From: Nicotiana tabacum
Taxonomy: Eukaryota > Streptophyta > Magnoliopsida > Solanales > Solanaceae
DNA length: 64,000 nt
Assembly (NCBI RefSeq): GCF_000715075.1
Contig: NC_134084.1
Location: 1,552,501-1,616,500, forward strand
Direction of reading: 5' to 3'
The notes under the pieces were generated by a model. It saw only the letters and a list, made by a program, of their open reading frames with translations, made no database searches and was not told the origin of the DNA. Within the stretch, counting starts at the first letter, position 1. Every line of letters begins with the position of its first letter. Of this stretch, positions 10,788 through 23,583 are shown one piece after another. A program made the translations under genes and the position numbers.

Positions 10788-11009
10788 TTTTCTTTTTTTT
10801 CAAATGTAATGTAGTTTAGCCAGTGAAAGTATTAGTGTGATAGTCTTTTGCCTCTATTTTTTTGTTGTGTAGAAAAGTATTGCATTTTTCCCCACCTCAT
10901 GTAACACTATGATTATTCTAGGAGTGAAACAATTTTCTTTTTCCACAAGGATGGTATTAAGACGACAGGTTTTAAAAGTTTTTTATTTATATAAATATTA
11001 TGGTGTATT
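10788..11009 (+). other. MYB 3' flank
   Basis: T-rich sequence after the stop codon, presumably 3' UTR. No distinct polyadenylation signal was assigned. Confidence 0.3.
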
Positions 11010-11709
11010 TGTTGGGTCCATGCCCATGATGTCCAGTCAAAGGCCTAGTGGCCTAATACTATTCTCTTTTGGTTTCCATTCCTATGCGGAATTGGATTTG
11101 GTTTTTATTCTTATTTAGTACTGGTTTTGGCTTTAAGAGAAAGCACAACTTATTTTCTATAAATATGACAACCTTTGAGAACTGTTCTATGCTCATTAGT
11201 ACAAGTTTTTGAAAGACTTAAGCACATAAGAGTGGTTTTTGAGAGAGCTTTCGTCAAGAGAGAAGAGAGAAGAAAAATATTTATTTTGCTGCAGATTTTT
11301 ATTCCGATTAGCCAACTTTAAATCTCTTTTTTAATTCGTTAACCGTTGGATTGAGCTGAAATTTTGACTAAGTTTTTGTAACATCTTAATCTTTGATTTG
11401 AACGGTAGAGATCGGATTTTTGGGCCCGTAGCATCTGATTTCGAGCCCCAAACAACAGCTCTAGTTTTGTGGCTTCTCCTTTTTCTTCAATTGATTTGAC
11501 GGTGCTCTTGTTGTTATTGTTGCTTCGTGTTTGGCACTTGTTGTGTAGCCAATTTAGAGAACTTTTATACCCCTCTTATTACTATAGTGAAATTTTTTGG
11601 ATCTTTCTGATCCCATGATTTTTACCTTCAATTTGAAGGGATTTTCACCTTAAAATTTGGTATCTTTTATCTTCTTTATTTTCGTGTTTGTCTCTTTCTC
11701 GACATAACA
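11010..11709 (+). mobile_element. possible solo LTR
   Basis: Starts TGTTGGGTCC and ends ATAACA. A TATA-like 'ctataaatatgac' (about 11158) is followed by a leader-like purine/pyrimidine region, as in copia LTRs. No matching target duplication was found (GTATT against TTAAG), so the right end is uncertain. An alternative end is 11794. Confidence 0.4.
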
Positions 11710-12159
11710 TTAAGGCTGAATACATACGAGGACGTCTATAGCTACCAGTATTTTTTATTTAGACAACTTAACTAGGTGTTGTTTGGATTGAACACCTGCA
11801 GTTAGCCAAAAATCTACCAATCAAACACATTTTGCACTGGTCGTGTGTCTGCAAAAATAATTAATCACATGTATTGTCTTCGAAATTAAATAAAGTAATA
11901 TTGTACAATAATTGCACTTGGGGTTCAGTCGAAGAAAATTAAGTGCAACCTAGTTCTAGAATAGTGGATGGAATATACTTTTCAGTAGCCATTTCCCTTT
12001 CAAGAAAGTTACAGATCATTTATAGGTTTGAGACCACTAAAAATATGTACTTTTCTTTATTTTAATGGAAATGTTGAATTTCAAGTTGTTGGGAATTTCC
12101 AAAATAGAGGAAAAATGAAGAATGTGAGATAGAAGAAGAGAGAGATGTGAGAATTACAA
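11710..12159. other. no gene recognised
   Basis: Intergenic AT-rich DNA. No feature supported. Confidence 0.3.
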
Positions 12160-12410
12160 CTCTTTTTGGTCCATAACAAGTGACTTTTTTATCTTTCGCA
12201 TACCCCTTATGAAAATACGAACTTCCAAAGAAAAAGAAAATGTATTCACTAAATTACCCTTAATTAATTGTTATTGTGACACATTGAGATATATAAATAA
12301 GGGCAAATCTTGAAAAAATAAAATTAATTCCTTCTTGATTAGGTAAAAGAATATTTATTTTGGACCAAAATAAAAAGATCAAAAAATCATTTATTATGGA
12401 CCGAAGGGAG
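12160..12410. mobile_element. degenerate MITE
   Basis: The left end 'ctctttttggtccataacaag' matches, inverted, the right end 'ttattatggaccgaagggag'. The interior is AT-rich and non-coding. The flanking dinucleotides are no longer a clear TA duplication. Confidence 0.6.
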
Positions 12411-12570
12411 TATGACTGCTACACCAACCCGAAATAACATAGGATTAAAAAAACTTTAAATTTTATGCATTGATTATGTAAAATTATTTACTTAATTAGA
12501 TCATTTATAAAGTAAAAGAAAAATATTTACCCCTCAATATTTTTGTTTCAAATTATTCTGCCATTATTTT

Positions 12571-12749
12571 TTATTTTTTCCCAGTATTCGATAGTCGCAT
12601 TGACGTCCTATTAATTCGTGTTGCGCAAGATCCATTAAAATGAAAAGCGTTCGATACTAGAATTTTTTTTACTTCCAATGCTCGAAGTTAAGTCCTCTGA
12701 TTAAGTATAGAGGAATATAATCCATTAATTCATCACAATCTTTGGTGGT
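12571..12749 (-). mobile_element. decayed tRNA-derived SINE
   Basis: Aligns block by block with the SINE in the MYB intron: 'cccagtattcgat', 'tcgaagttaagtcctctgattaag' (damaged B box) and 'catcacaatctttggtgg'. Flanking duplications are too eroded to call. Confidence 0.6.
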
Positions 12750-13088
12750 AGTCATTATCTATCATATACGTTCTCATCTTACAATTAAATCCAAAGTTAA
12801 AATCTTTTATTCCACCTATTCTTCTACTTTACTTTGTCTCATGTTCCCTCAATTCAAAGAAACCTATAGGCTATAGCAGCTATTTTCAATTCAAACAAAC
12901 TGTTAAGAGAATGGCTATTTTTGCAACAGTTGAATAACATCACATCTTTACAAAAGGTTCAGAAAAGGACCTTAATCCAAATCTTAATGAATCAAGTTTG
13001 AGTGGTACTATATGATCCACGCACCCATAAATTTGTAACTCAATGCAGACAGCTAGAGGCAGATGTAGTAGCCAGGTGTGACCACACT

Positions 13089-13311
13089 TTTTTTTTTTTT
13101 TGCCGTGGTTTCCGGGCGATCGCTTTGCGAACCCGACTAGCTGTACCCACCGGGTCCCGCTGTTTCAAGGCAGGTCCACCACGGTTAGTTCCACGGGGCC
13201 CTGGAGACGCGACCGGTTTGTAATGCCTCCAGTGGCCCTGCTGGGGCTCGAACCGGCGACCTGAAGGACTTTGTCCTCAAGCCTTTACCAGCCGAGCTAC
13301 CCCTCAGGGTT
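13089..13311 (-). mobile_element. tRNA-derived SINE with poly(A) tail and 16 bp TSD
   Basis: Minus strand: A box in 'tagctcggctggtaaagg', B box 'ccggttcgagcccc', a GC-rich body and a poly(A) tail (the T run at 13089-13100). The sequence CAGGTGTGACCACACT occurs immediately on both sides (13073-13088 and 13312-13327) with no mismatch. It is much more GC-rich than its surroundings, consistent with a fairly young insertion. Confidence 0.9.
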
Positions 13312-13383
13312 CAGGTGTGACCACACTCATACCTCTAATTTGAACTCTCTCTCTTACTATATATATATATATATATATACATA

Positions 13384-13658
13384 CTCCCTCCGTCTCATAA
13401 TATGTGTCGTGGTTACTAAAAATAATTATCTCAAATTATTTGTCATTTTAGAAGTTCAAGATAAAATTGATTATATTTTTCCTTTTTTACCCTTAATAAT
13501 CAATTGCATTCACACTTGGTAAAAATATGAATAATGTCATTGATAGAGATGACACATAAATTGAGAAAATATTTAATAAGGGTACATTAGTTAAAAACTA
13601 TTCTTTCTTAAGGGGCGTGCACAAGAGAATCACGAGACATATTATGAGATGGAGGGAG
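13384..13658. mobile_element. Stowaway-type MITE (275 bp)
   Basis: TIRs are CTCCCTCCGTCTCATAATAT and its inverted partner ATATTATGAGATGGAGGGAG. TA duplications lie at 13382-13383 and 13659-13660. It inserted beside a (TA)n tract. Confidence 0.9.
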
Positions 13659-13664
13659 TATATA

Positions 13665-14220
13665 TATAGGGGAGGAGCAAGAGTGCCGGGAACGAGTTCG
13701 GTCGAACCCAGTAGCTTTGGTTCGAACCCCTATATTTGTCTTAAAAATTCGTTGAATATGCATAAATTATTAATTTAGAATCCAATAACTTAAAATGATT
13801 AGAATTCCAAACCATAAGCTTTAAATCCGAACCATAAGCTTTTTTTTAGTCGAGGGTCTCCTGGAAACAACCTCTCTACCCTTCGAGGTAGGGGTAAGGT
13901 CTGCGTACATATTACCCTCCCCAGACTCCACTTGTGGGATTATACTGGGTCGTTGTTGTTGTTGTTGTAAGCTTTAAATCCTGGCTCCGCATATATATAT
14001 TTCGGCCGAACTCGTTCCCAGCTCTCTAGCCCTCACCCCCTATATATATATATATATGGGCGGACCTAGAGTGTCGGGAACAAGTTCGGCCGAACCCAGT
14101 AGCTTTGGTTCGAACTCATGTATTTCTCTTAAAAATTCATTGAATATTCATAAATTATTAATTTAGAGCCCAGTAACTTAAAATGATCAGAATTCTAAAC
14201 CTATAAACTTGAAATTTTGG
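13665..14220. repeat. two copies of a dispersed repeat, one split by a TTG-tailed SINE
   Basis: Copy 1 (13665-14003) and copy 2 (14055-14220) share 'gttcggycgaacccagtagc', 'tttggttcgaac', 'aaattattaatttaga' and 'taacttaaaatgatyag'. Copy 1 is interrupted at 13835-13967. (TA)n microsatellites follow both copies (about 14041-14056 and 14222-14240). Confidence 0.6.
13835..13967 (+). mobile_element. TTG-tailed SINE/RTE-LINE 3' end
   Basis: Runs 'gagggtctcctggaaacaac', 'ctctacccttcgaggtagg', 'gtaaggtctgcgtacat', 'taccctccccagac' and 'gggattatactgggtcg', then (TTG)n. A short 'taagcttt' on each side may be the target duplication. It is 3'-only, so a SINE and a truncated LINE cannot be told apart. 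Confidence 0.75.
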
Positions 14221-14292
14221 ATATATATATATATATATATGCATGCATAAGAAGTTATTGCCGTCTAGATAGTTAGGACCGAAATAATTAGG

Positions 14293-14757
14293 TGTCATGC
14301 GGAATCTAGCAAAGCAAACCTTGAACGACGATAAATCATACAACAAGAGAAATATACCAAAAGAGACACAAACATTTGACGTGGTTCTGTCAACTGACCT
14401 ACGTCCACAATGGAGATGAGCAATCCACTATAACAAAAAGTACAAAATATCGAGAGAACAACCTCACGAAGAGGCAAACACAAGTGACACACTAACACTT
14501 GTCCCGTAAAGTCTCCCCCTAAATACGACTCTCAAAGCTCCCTATGGCTACATTATGGACGCTACTGAATGAGAAGGACGGATCTTCAATTTATAAAACT
14601 CCAAACCTTTCCTACAAGAAAAAGGACTAGCCAAATATGGAAGAATTATATTTTTGTTCTAGGAAAAGAAAAACCCAACTATGGTAAATATGTTGTCTTT
14701 TCTTTCATGAGATAGGAAAACTAATTATGGTAAGAAAATATAGACAAACACCTAACA
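14293..14757 (-). repeat. 3' LTR of a copia-type element, with polypurine tract
   Basis: On the minus strand the LTR runs TGTTAGGTG...GCATGACA (465 bp) and contains a TATA-like 'tataaattga'. Just outside its start, minus-strand 'gaaggggaaaaat' is a good polypurine tract, so this is a 3' LTR. The internal region beyond (to about 14880) is a short remnant. The flanks do not show a target duplication. Confidence 0.7.
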
Positions 14758-15159
14758 ATTTTTCCCCTTCGCCTGAATTTTCTGACAAAATAAACTTGAT
14801 CCACCTTCTTCATATAGCCTTCAACAGGTCGCATCTCCAAATCTCCACCATAACCTTTGTCTCAACACACGTACGTGCATAGCATACCGGTCAAATTTCT
14901 TTAACAAAAATGCCGATTTGACGGTAATCATAATTTTATTACTCACAGTGCATAAGTTTGAAAGGTTATTACTTAACCCTATATTTTTGTTATATTATAT
15001 TACTACATTATTTTATGACCAAATAAAGTTAGAAAAGTTATTAGATTAAGCGTAGAGAAGAGTGGGAAAACTAAACATATAGGGTTTGATGCTAGAGATA
15101 TTCAACAAGATTTTCTATAGCAACAGCACATGGGGGAAGTTTTAACTAAAACATATATA
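14758..15159. other. copia internal remnant, then no recognised feature
   Basis: 14758-14880 looks like the region just upstream of a polypurine tract on the minus strand. The rest is AT-rich with no gene. Confidence 0.4.
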
Positions 15160-15412
15160 CCCTTTTCGTTTCAATTTAGATAAGGTATTTTGACTCGGTA
15201 CGAAATTTAAAAAAAAAAGATTTTAAAATATGTGATCTTAAAAGCTTAAGGGGTAAAACTTTGTGGGGTCATAAAATTTGTGTGGTTATAAAAACTATTC
15301 ATTGGGTAAAATAAGTAAAATGAAGAGTTTTTGAATTATTTCAAAATTTAAAAATATGTCATTTAATTTAGAACAGACTAAAAAAATACCTTAACTAATT
15401 TGAAACATAGAT
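15160..15412. mobile_element. degenerate Stowaway-like MITE
   Basis: The left end 'cccttttcgtttcaattta' and right end 'actaatttgaaacatag' are inverted and diverged. Internal phrases such as 'ttgtgtggttataaa' recur in the Stowaway relatives. A similar remnant is at about 22320-22550. Confidence 0.55.
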
Positions 15413-15553
15413 AGTTTTTAACATGACAGCTACGTTGAATATAGCATGAAGTCATCGTCTTTTTACCATCTCTGCGTGTCAACAAATTAAGGGCACCTTA
15501 GTTCAACACTTTTTTATTGAATCAGTTTTGCACAGATATGAAAAACTAAAAAT

Positions 15554-15802
15554 AGTACATGTTTCAGTTTATGTGAACCTATTTCATTTTTGGTCCGTTT
15601 AAAAAAGAATGACCCCTTTCTAAATTTGGACACAATTTAGCTTAAACTTACAATTCTACTGTTAATGAGAAGCTTTTATAACCACACAAATACTCTGAAC
15701 CCCTTTTTGACTTGTTTAGACCCACAAATTCCAAAAGTCTTCATTTTTTCTTAAATATCGTGTTCAGTCAAACATGTTCACATAAATTAAAACGGAGGAG
15801 TA
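15554..15802. mobile_element. degenerate relative of the 8131 Stowaway MITE
   Basis: Shares 'tttatgtgaac', 'aatttagcttaaactta', 'ttataaccacacaaat', 'ccacaaattccaaaagtctt' and 'gttcacataaatt' with the 8131-8379 copy. The terminal CTCCCTCC has been lost on the left. Confidence 0.75.
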
Positions 15803-15862
15803 TTTAAATAGCGGTGAGAAAGTATGCCTTTCGCAGTTTGAGATCTATATCTTCTTTTCAAA

Positions 15863-16318
15863 GGTGAAATTAAAAAATAGTCAGATTTATAAGTGATAAT
15901 TGAAATTTAGCCATAATTTTAAAAGTAATTAAAATTTAGCTACTTTTCATGTAAAGATAAATTTGAACAAAATATTGTTCAAAATCCGAAAAATATTCCA
16001 GCATAATATGCTGGGGTTCAAATTTTTTACATGTGAACTTCTAGCATAATATAATATAGTTTCAACATAATATGCTGGAAGTTCATACACAGGTGCACTA
16101 ATCTCCAGTATATTATGCTGGAACTTTCTGTGTGCTGGAGTTCCAGCATAATATGCTGGAAGTTCATACACAGGTGCACCAATTTCCAGTATATTATGCT
16201 GTAACTTTTATTGTTGCAGCAAAATAATGGCTATTTTTTAATGACTTTGCAAGCGCTGATTATTTTTCAACTACCGATTTGAAAACGGGTTAGCCCGTAT
16301 TATTTTGTTTCAAATTTC
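15863..16318. mobile_element. palindrome-array MITE, copy 2
   Basis: Same block order as copy 1: 'gtgaaattaaaaaatagtc' start, 'ttcatgtaaagataaat', multiple CCAGCATAATATGCTGG units, 'ggaagttcatacacaggtg' twice, and 'aatgactttgcaagcgctg' near the right end. Confidence 0.7.
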
Positions 16319-16602
16319 TAGATGCAGCCATGGATTTTATAAAGTAATACACTTGTGTTATTCAAGAAAATCTTGACTTCGATCTCCACTAATCTTTAGA
16401 GCCTACTATATTTGACTCTTATTATTTGTCATGAAGAATAAAGAAAATGAGAATGAGATCAATAAGATCAGTAAATTATAATAGAATCATTACCTAGCAA
16501 TAATCTTTATCAAATATTTCAGTTTCAAGCCGTAGAATATAAAATATCCTATTAGGAAACACTTTGATATTTAATTAACTTCTCGATTGTTGGACACCGG
16601 AA

Positions 16603-16673
16603 GCGCATCTGGTGTAGTGGTATCATAGTACCCTCCCACGGTACTGACCGGGGTTCGATTCCCTGGATGCGCA
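16603..16673 (+). tRNA. tRNA-Gly (anticodon CCC)
   Basis: The acceptor stem GCGCATC (16603-16609) pairs with GATGCGC (16666-16672), with discriminator A at 16673. The D arm is GGTGTAGTGGTATCAT. The anticodon stem GTACC/GGTAC encloses the loop CTCCCAC, with CCC at 16635-16637 reading glycine GGG codons. The T arm has the loop TTCGATT and a five-pair stem with one G-U. There is no intron, and CCA is not encoded, as expected in a nucleus. A T4 run at 16674-16677 is a pol III terminator. Confidence 0.93.
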
Positions 16674-16735
16674 TTTTGTTTGCATTATTTTGATTTTGTT
16701 TGCATTATTTTGATTTTGTTTGCTTCTCATTGTCC
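16674..16735 (+). repeat. 21 bp repeats directly after the tRNA
   Basis: 'ttttgtttgcattattttga' is repeated about two and a half times. Each unit contains T4 runs, so the tRNA has several back-up pol III stops. Confidence 0.7.
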
Positions 16736-16785
16736 TATGAATTTGAAACACCAAATATTTCTGTTACTATCTTGATGTTGTTACT

Positions 16786-17133
16786 GTTTTTTCATTCCTT
16801 TATTTCCCTTTGCTTTGCTATTGCGACTATGTTGAGCCAGGGGCCTCTTGGACATTGTTTCTCTACATGCACAAGGTAGGGATAAGATCGGCGTACACAC
16901 TACCCTCTCTAGACCCGACTTGTGGGATTCCATTGGGTTTCTTGTTACTGCTTTTTCCATGTCTTTTTCATTCCTTTATTTCCCTTTTGCTTTGTTATTG
17001 CGACTATGTTGAGTCGGGAGTCTATCAAGAAACAACCTCTCTACTTGCATAAGGTAGGGGTAAAATCAGCGTACATACTATTTTCCCCATACTTCACTTG
17101 TGAGATTCCACTAGGTTTTTTGTTGTTATCGTT
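16786..17133 (+). repeat. tandemly duplicated unit carrying TTG-tailed SINE 3' sequence
   Basis: Two units of about 180 bp each contain 'ttcattcctttatttccctt', 'ttgcgactatgttgag', 'ctctacNtgcaNaaggtagg', 'cgtacayactay' and 'acttgtgNgattcca', then a short TTG-rich end. The body matches the TTG-tailed SINE/LINE 3' family, so a SINE with flanking DNA was duplicated. Confidence 0.6.
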
Positions 17134-17246
17134 CCAGTGTTATATATGGAGTAAAAAAAACAACATAAGTGGCCAGCTAACTAAAGTGCTAGAAGTTTTG
17201 ATATCATAAAGAGGGATTTTCAGTTTCTGAAAGCCAGTACAAAGGA

Positions 17247-17710
17247 CTAAAAGGAGTCCTTAACAAGTTTTTGCCTCTTACAATAGGTTTCTTCATCAGT
17301 TCCTGTACAAAGTTTTGAACGGCCTTCCATCAATTTTGTGGGATAAGCAACTAGTGAAATGAGCTTGATGCTGATAAGAGTTGTTATTATAAAATCAACT
17401 GATGGAAAAAGGACATTACAACTAATAGCAAAATGGAAACATGTCATGTTAAACTTCATTCTGAATTTGATTCCGTTAAAATAAACTAATCTCAGAAGTT
17501 CTAAAACAGATCGAAGCAGAATACAAGTTTAAAAGAGGAAACATCCTTTCATAAGTATTTTCACCTCAAAAGACCAAGCGAAGGGATACCTCTTCCCTCG
17601 TACTTAAACAATGACAAAACTTGCAACTTACACTAAACTCGTCTTGGTCTATCCTGTATCCTCATGTTTTGCCTCTTTTCAGTGGTGTCAATGGCAGTGT
17701 TAAGTTAAAC
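17247..17710 (-). other. BiP 3' UTR and downstream flank
   Basis: Non-coding DNA following the BiP stop on the minus strand. No separate gene is seen, and the poly(A) site was not assigned. Confidence 0.4.
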
Positions 17711-21861
<4,151 letters not shown>

Positions 21862-22000
21862 GGCTTCAACTCTATTATACAAACTCTAATTAACAACTTC
21901 TTCACTCTTTTTATACAATTTAGTGAAAAAAAAATTATATAGTCTGAGAACAGTTGTTGAATGAGAAAGATTTGATTGAGGCCCCCGCCAGATGAGGAGG

Positions 22001-22010
22001 TATTTATAGT
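22001..22010 (-). promoter_or_regulatory. BiP TATA box
   Basis: Minus-strand 'actataaata' lies about 140 bases upstream of the chosen start codon, leaving a 5' leader of roughly 110 bases. Confidence 0.75.
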
Positions 22011-22089
22011 GTTGGAACGTGATAGTGACCCGTGGGTCTTCGGGTCAACCCGTTTAGTTAGTTTGCTTTGTTGGCGTCATTACTAATGA

Positions 22090-22100
22090 CGTGGACCAAT
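22090..22100 (-). promoter_or_regulatory. ERSE-II-like unfolded-protein-response element
   Basis: Minus-strand ATTGGTCCACG fits ATTGG-N-CCACG exactly and lies about 80 bases upstream of the TATA box. In plants such boxes are bound by ER-stress bZIP factors (bZIP28/bZIP60 type) with NF-Y. The overlapping CCACGTCA adds a TGACG-type core. Function here is inferred from position and match. Confidence 0.75.
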
Positions 22101-22181
22101 AAGAATTTGTGGCGGAGTTATTGCACCAATGAAAATCGATCTTGTGCTGGGATGATCTAAGCCTTTTCTTATTTTTCTGAC

Positions 22182-22187
22182 CACGTG
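22182..22187 (-). promoter_or_regulatory. G-box (CACGTG) upstream of BiP
   Basis: A perfect CACGTG within 'gacacgtggtc', about 85 bases upstream of the ERSE-II-like box. It is a possible bZIP/bHLH site. Confidence 0.5.
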
Positions 22188-22319
22188 TCGGGCATGTAGA
22201 GGATGACTTTTTGACTTTTTTTTCATTTCGATTTAGAAAATGTGTTAATTAGTAGACGTGCCAAAAGGTTGCAATTCTATACTACGTTGTAAGTATTTAC
22301 CTTAGTAACTTGACTCTAT

Positions 22320-22550
22320 CACAAAATTTAAGTATGAAATTATGACTTGTAAAATTTGTAATCTTAAATATATCATAATATTTTTGTGGTTATAAGATTT
22401 TAAAATTTATGGTATTCATCAAAAGTAAATTAAAAAACTTATTACTTTTCAAAAATATAGAAAATAATGTGCCAATTCTTTTCGAAACGATCTAAATAAT
22501 GAAATTAATATGACATAAACTGGAATAAAATTGAATTAGATGGAGTAACA
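22320..22550. mobile_element. Stowaway-like MITE remnant
   Basis: Internal phrases ('tttttgtggttataagatttt') resemble the element at 15160-15412, and the right end 'ttgaattagatggagta' resembles a worn TIR. Confidence 0.4.
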
Positions 22551-22750
22551 TATATACCTTATTTTGTTTCCCATACAGACATATATCTAAACTTTACAAG
22601 AGTTTGAAGTTTTATGGGTTCCTATGACGACCTTGAGTAATATATATAGATATATACACACAATAATAATTGAGTTCACAGTCAAATATTTATATTAAAT
22701 ATATGGTTTGGGCAAAAGCTATTGAGTTGACGAAAACCGATAAGCTATTG

Positions 22751-23137
22751 TGTTTGACTCAAAAGATTTCGAACTCTTTTTAATCAAATCAATCAATGAT
22801 GAAGGGATAAATCGTAGCCGAAGATAATAAACTCTAGGATGACAATAATAGAGAGATGATAATAGTTCAAGGCCAGTGGTTCTTTTTCCAAAAATCCCCC
22901 CTTTTACAAGACTTTCACCCTTCTTATATACTGAGGGGTTTTCCCATAATCGTATGGACGACAAATTAAGAAATATCTAATGAATATTCCCTAGGTCACC
23001 TAACATGCCGAATCTACTGCCGATGCGGTGGTATCTCTCCTCCCTTCATAGGGTCGTATCCCTTTGTCGAATCATAGGTTTTTGGTCGTTTGCCGTACCC
23101 GCCATAGGTCGTGATCGATCAAATTCGGACCCATACA
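22751..23137 (-). repeat. 3' LTR of the Tat element
   Basis: TGTATGGGTC...GAGTCAAACA on the minus strand. Immediately upstream (plus-side 23138-23155) lies the purine-rich 'gcggagggactaac', the likely polypurine tract. 'cttatatactgagggg' (plus strand) is shared with the other LTR. Confidence 0.92.
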
Positions 23138-23420
23138 GTTAGTCCCTCCGCTTGTCGAGGTCGCAACGGGGATGTGTCCTCGATGAGCGGACTCGATGCC
23201 TCCCTTAGGAGGAATTTGACTCGTCGAGATATTATGATGTGGCCAGCGAGATGTGGTTGTCATATTGGGCATAATATCGAAGAGTACACGCCACCCGGGG
23301 TGACGTTAGCTTCCACATGCATCATCATTACGCGGATTTCCGAAGTAAAGACTGACAGTTTGATGCTTAGTTTCCCGCGCTGATTTGAAACCTGTTGCCT
23401 CGATTCTGGCGCCACCCAAC

Positions 23421-23430
23421 CCTATAAATA
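23421..23430 (+). promoter_or_regulatory. TATA box of the antisense gene in the Tat element
   Basis: 'cctataaata' on the plus strand lies 150-160 bases upstream of the ATG at 23584. A pyrimidine-rich leader follows. Confidence 0.6.
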
Positions 23431-23583
23431 GGTGAAGGGTTCGATTCCTTTGAAAAACTTTGGCCATTCTTGATAATTCTTCAATCTTCTTTTCTGTTTT
23501 TACATTTCTTTGTTTCCGTTCCTTGCCGGAAATTTCCTTCTCTTTTACTCCATTTGTGTAACTACCCCTTCTTAAACAAAATC

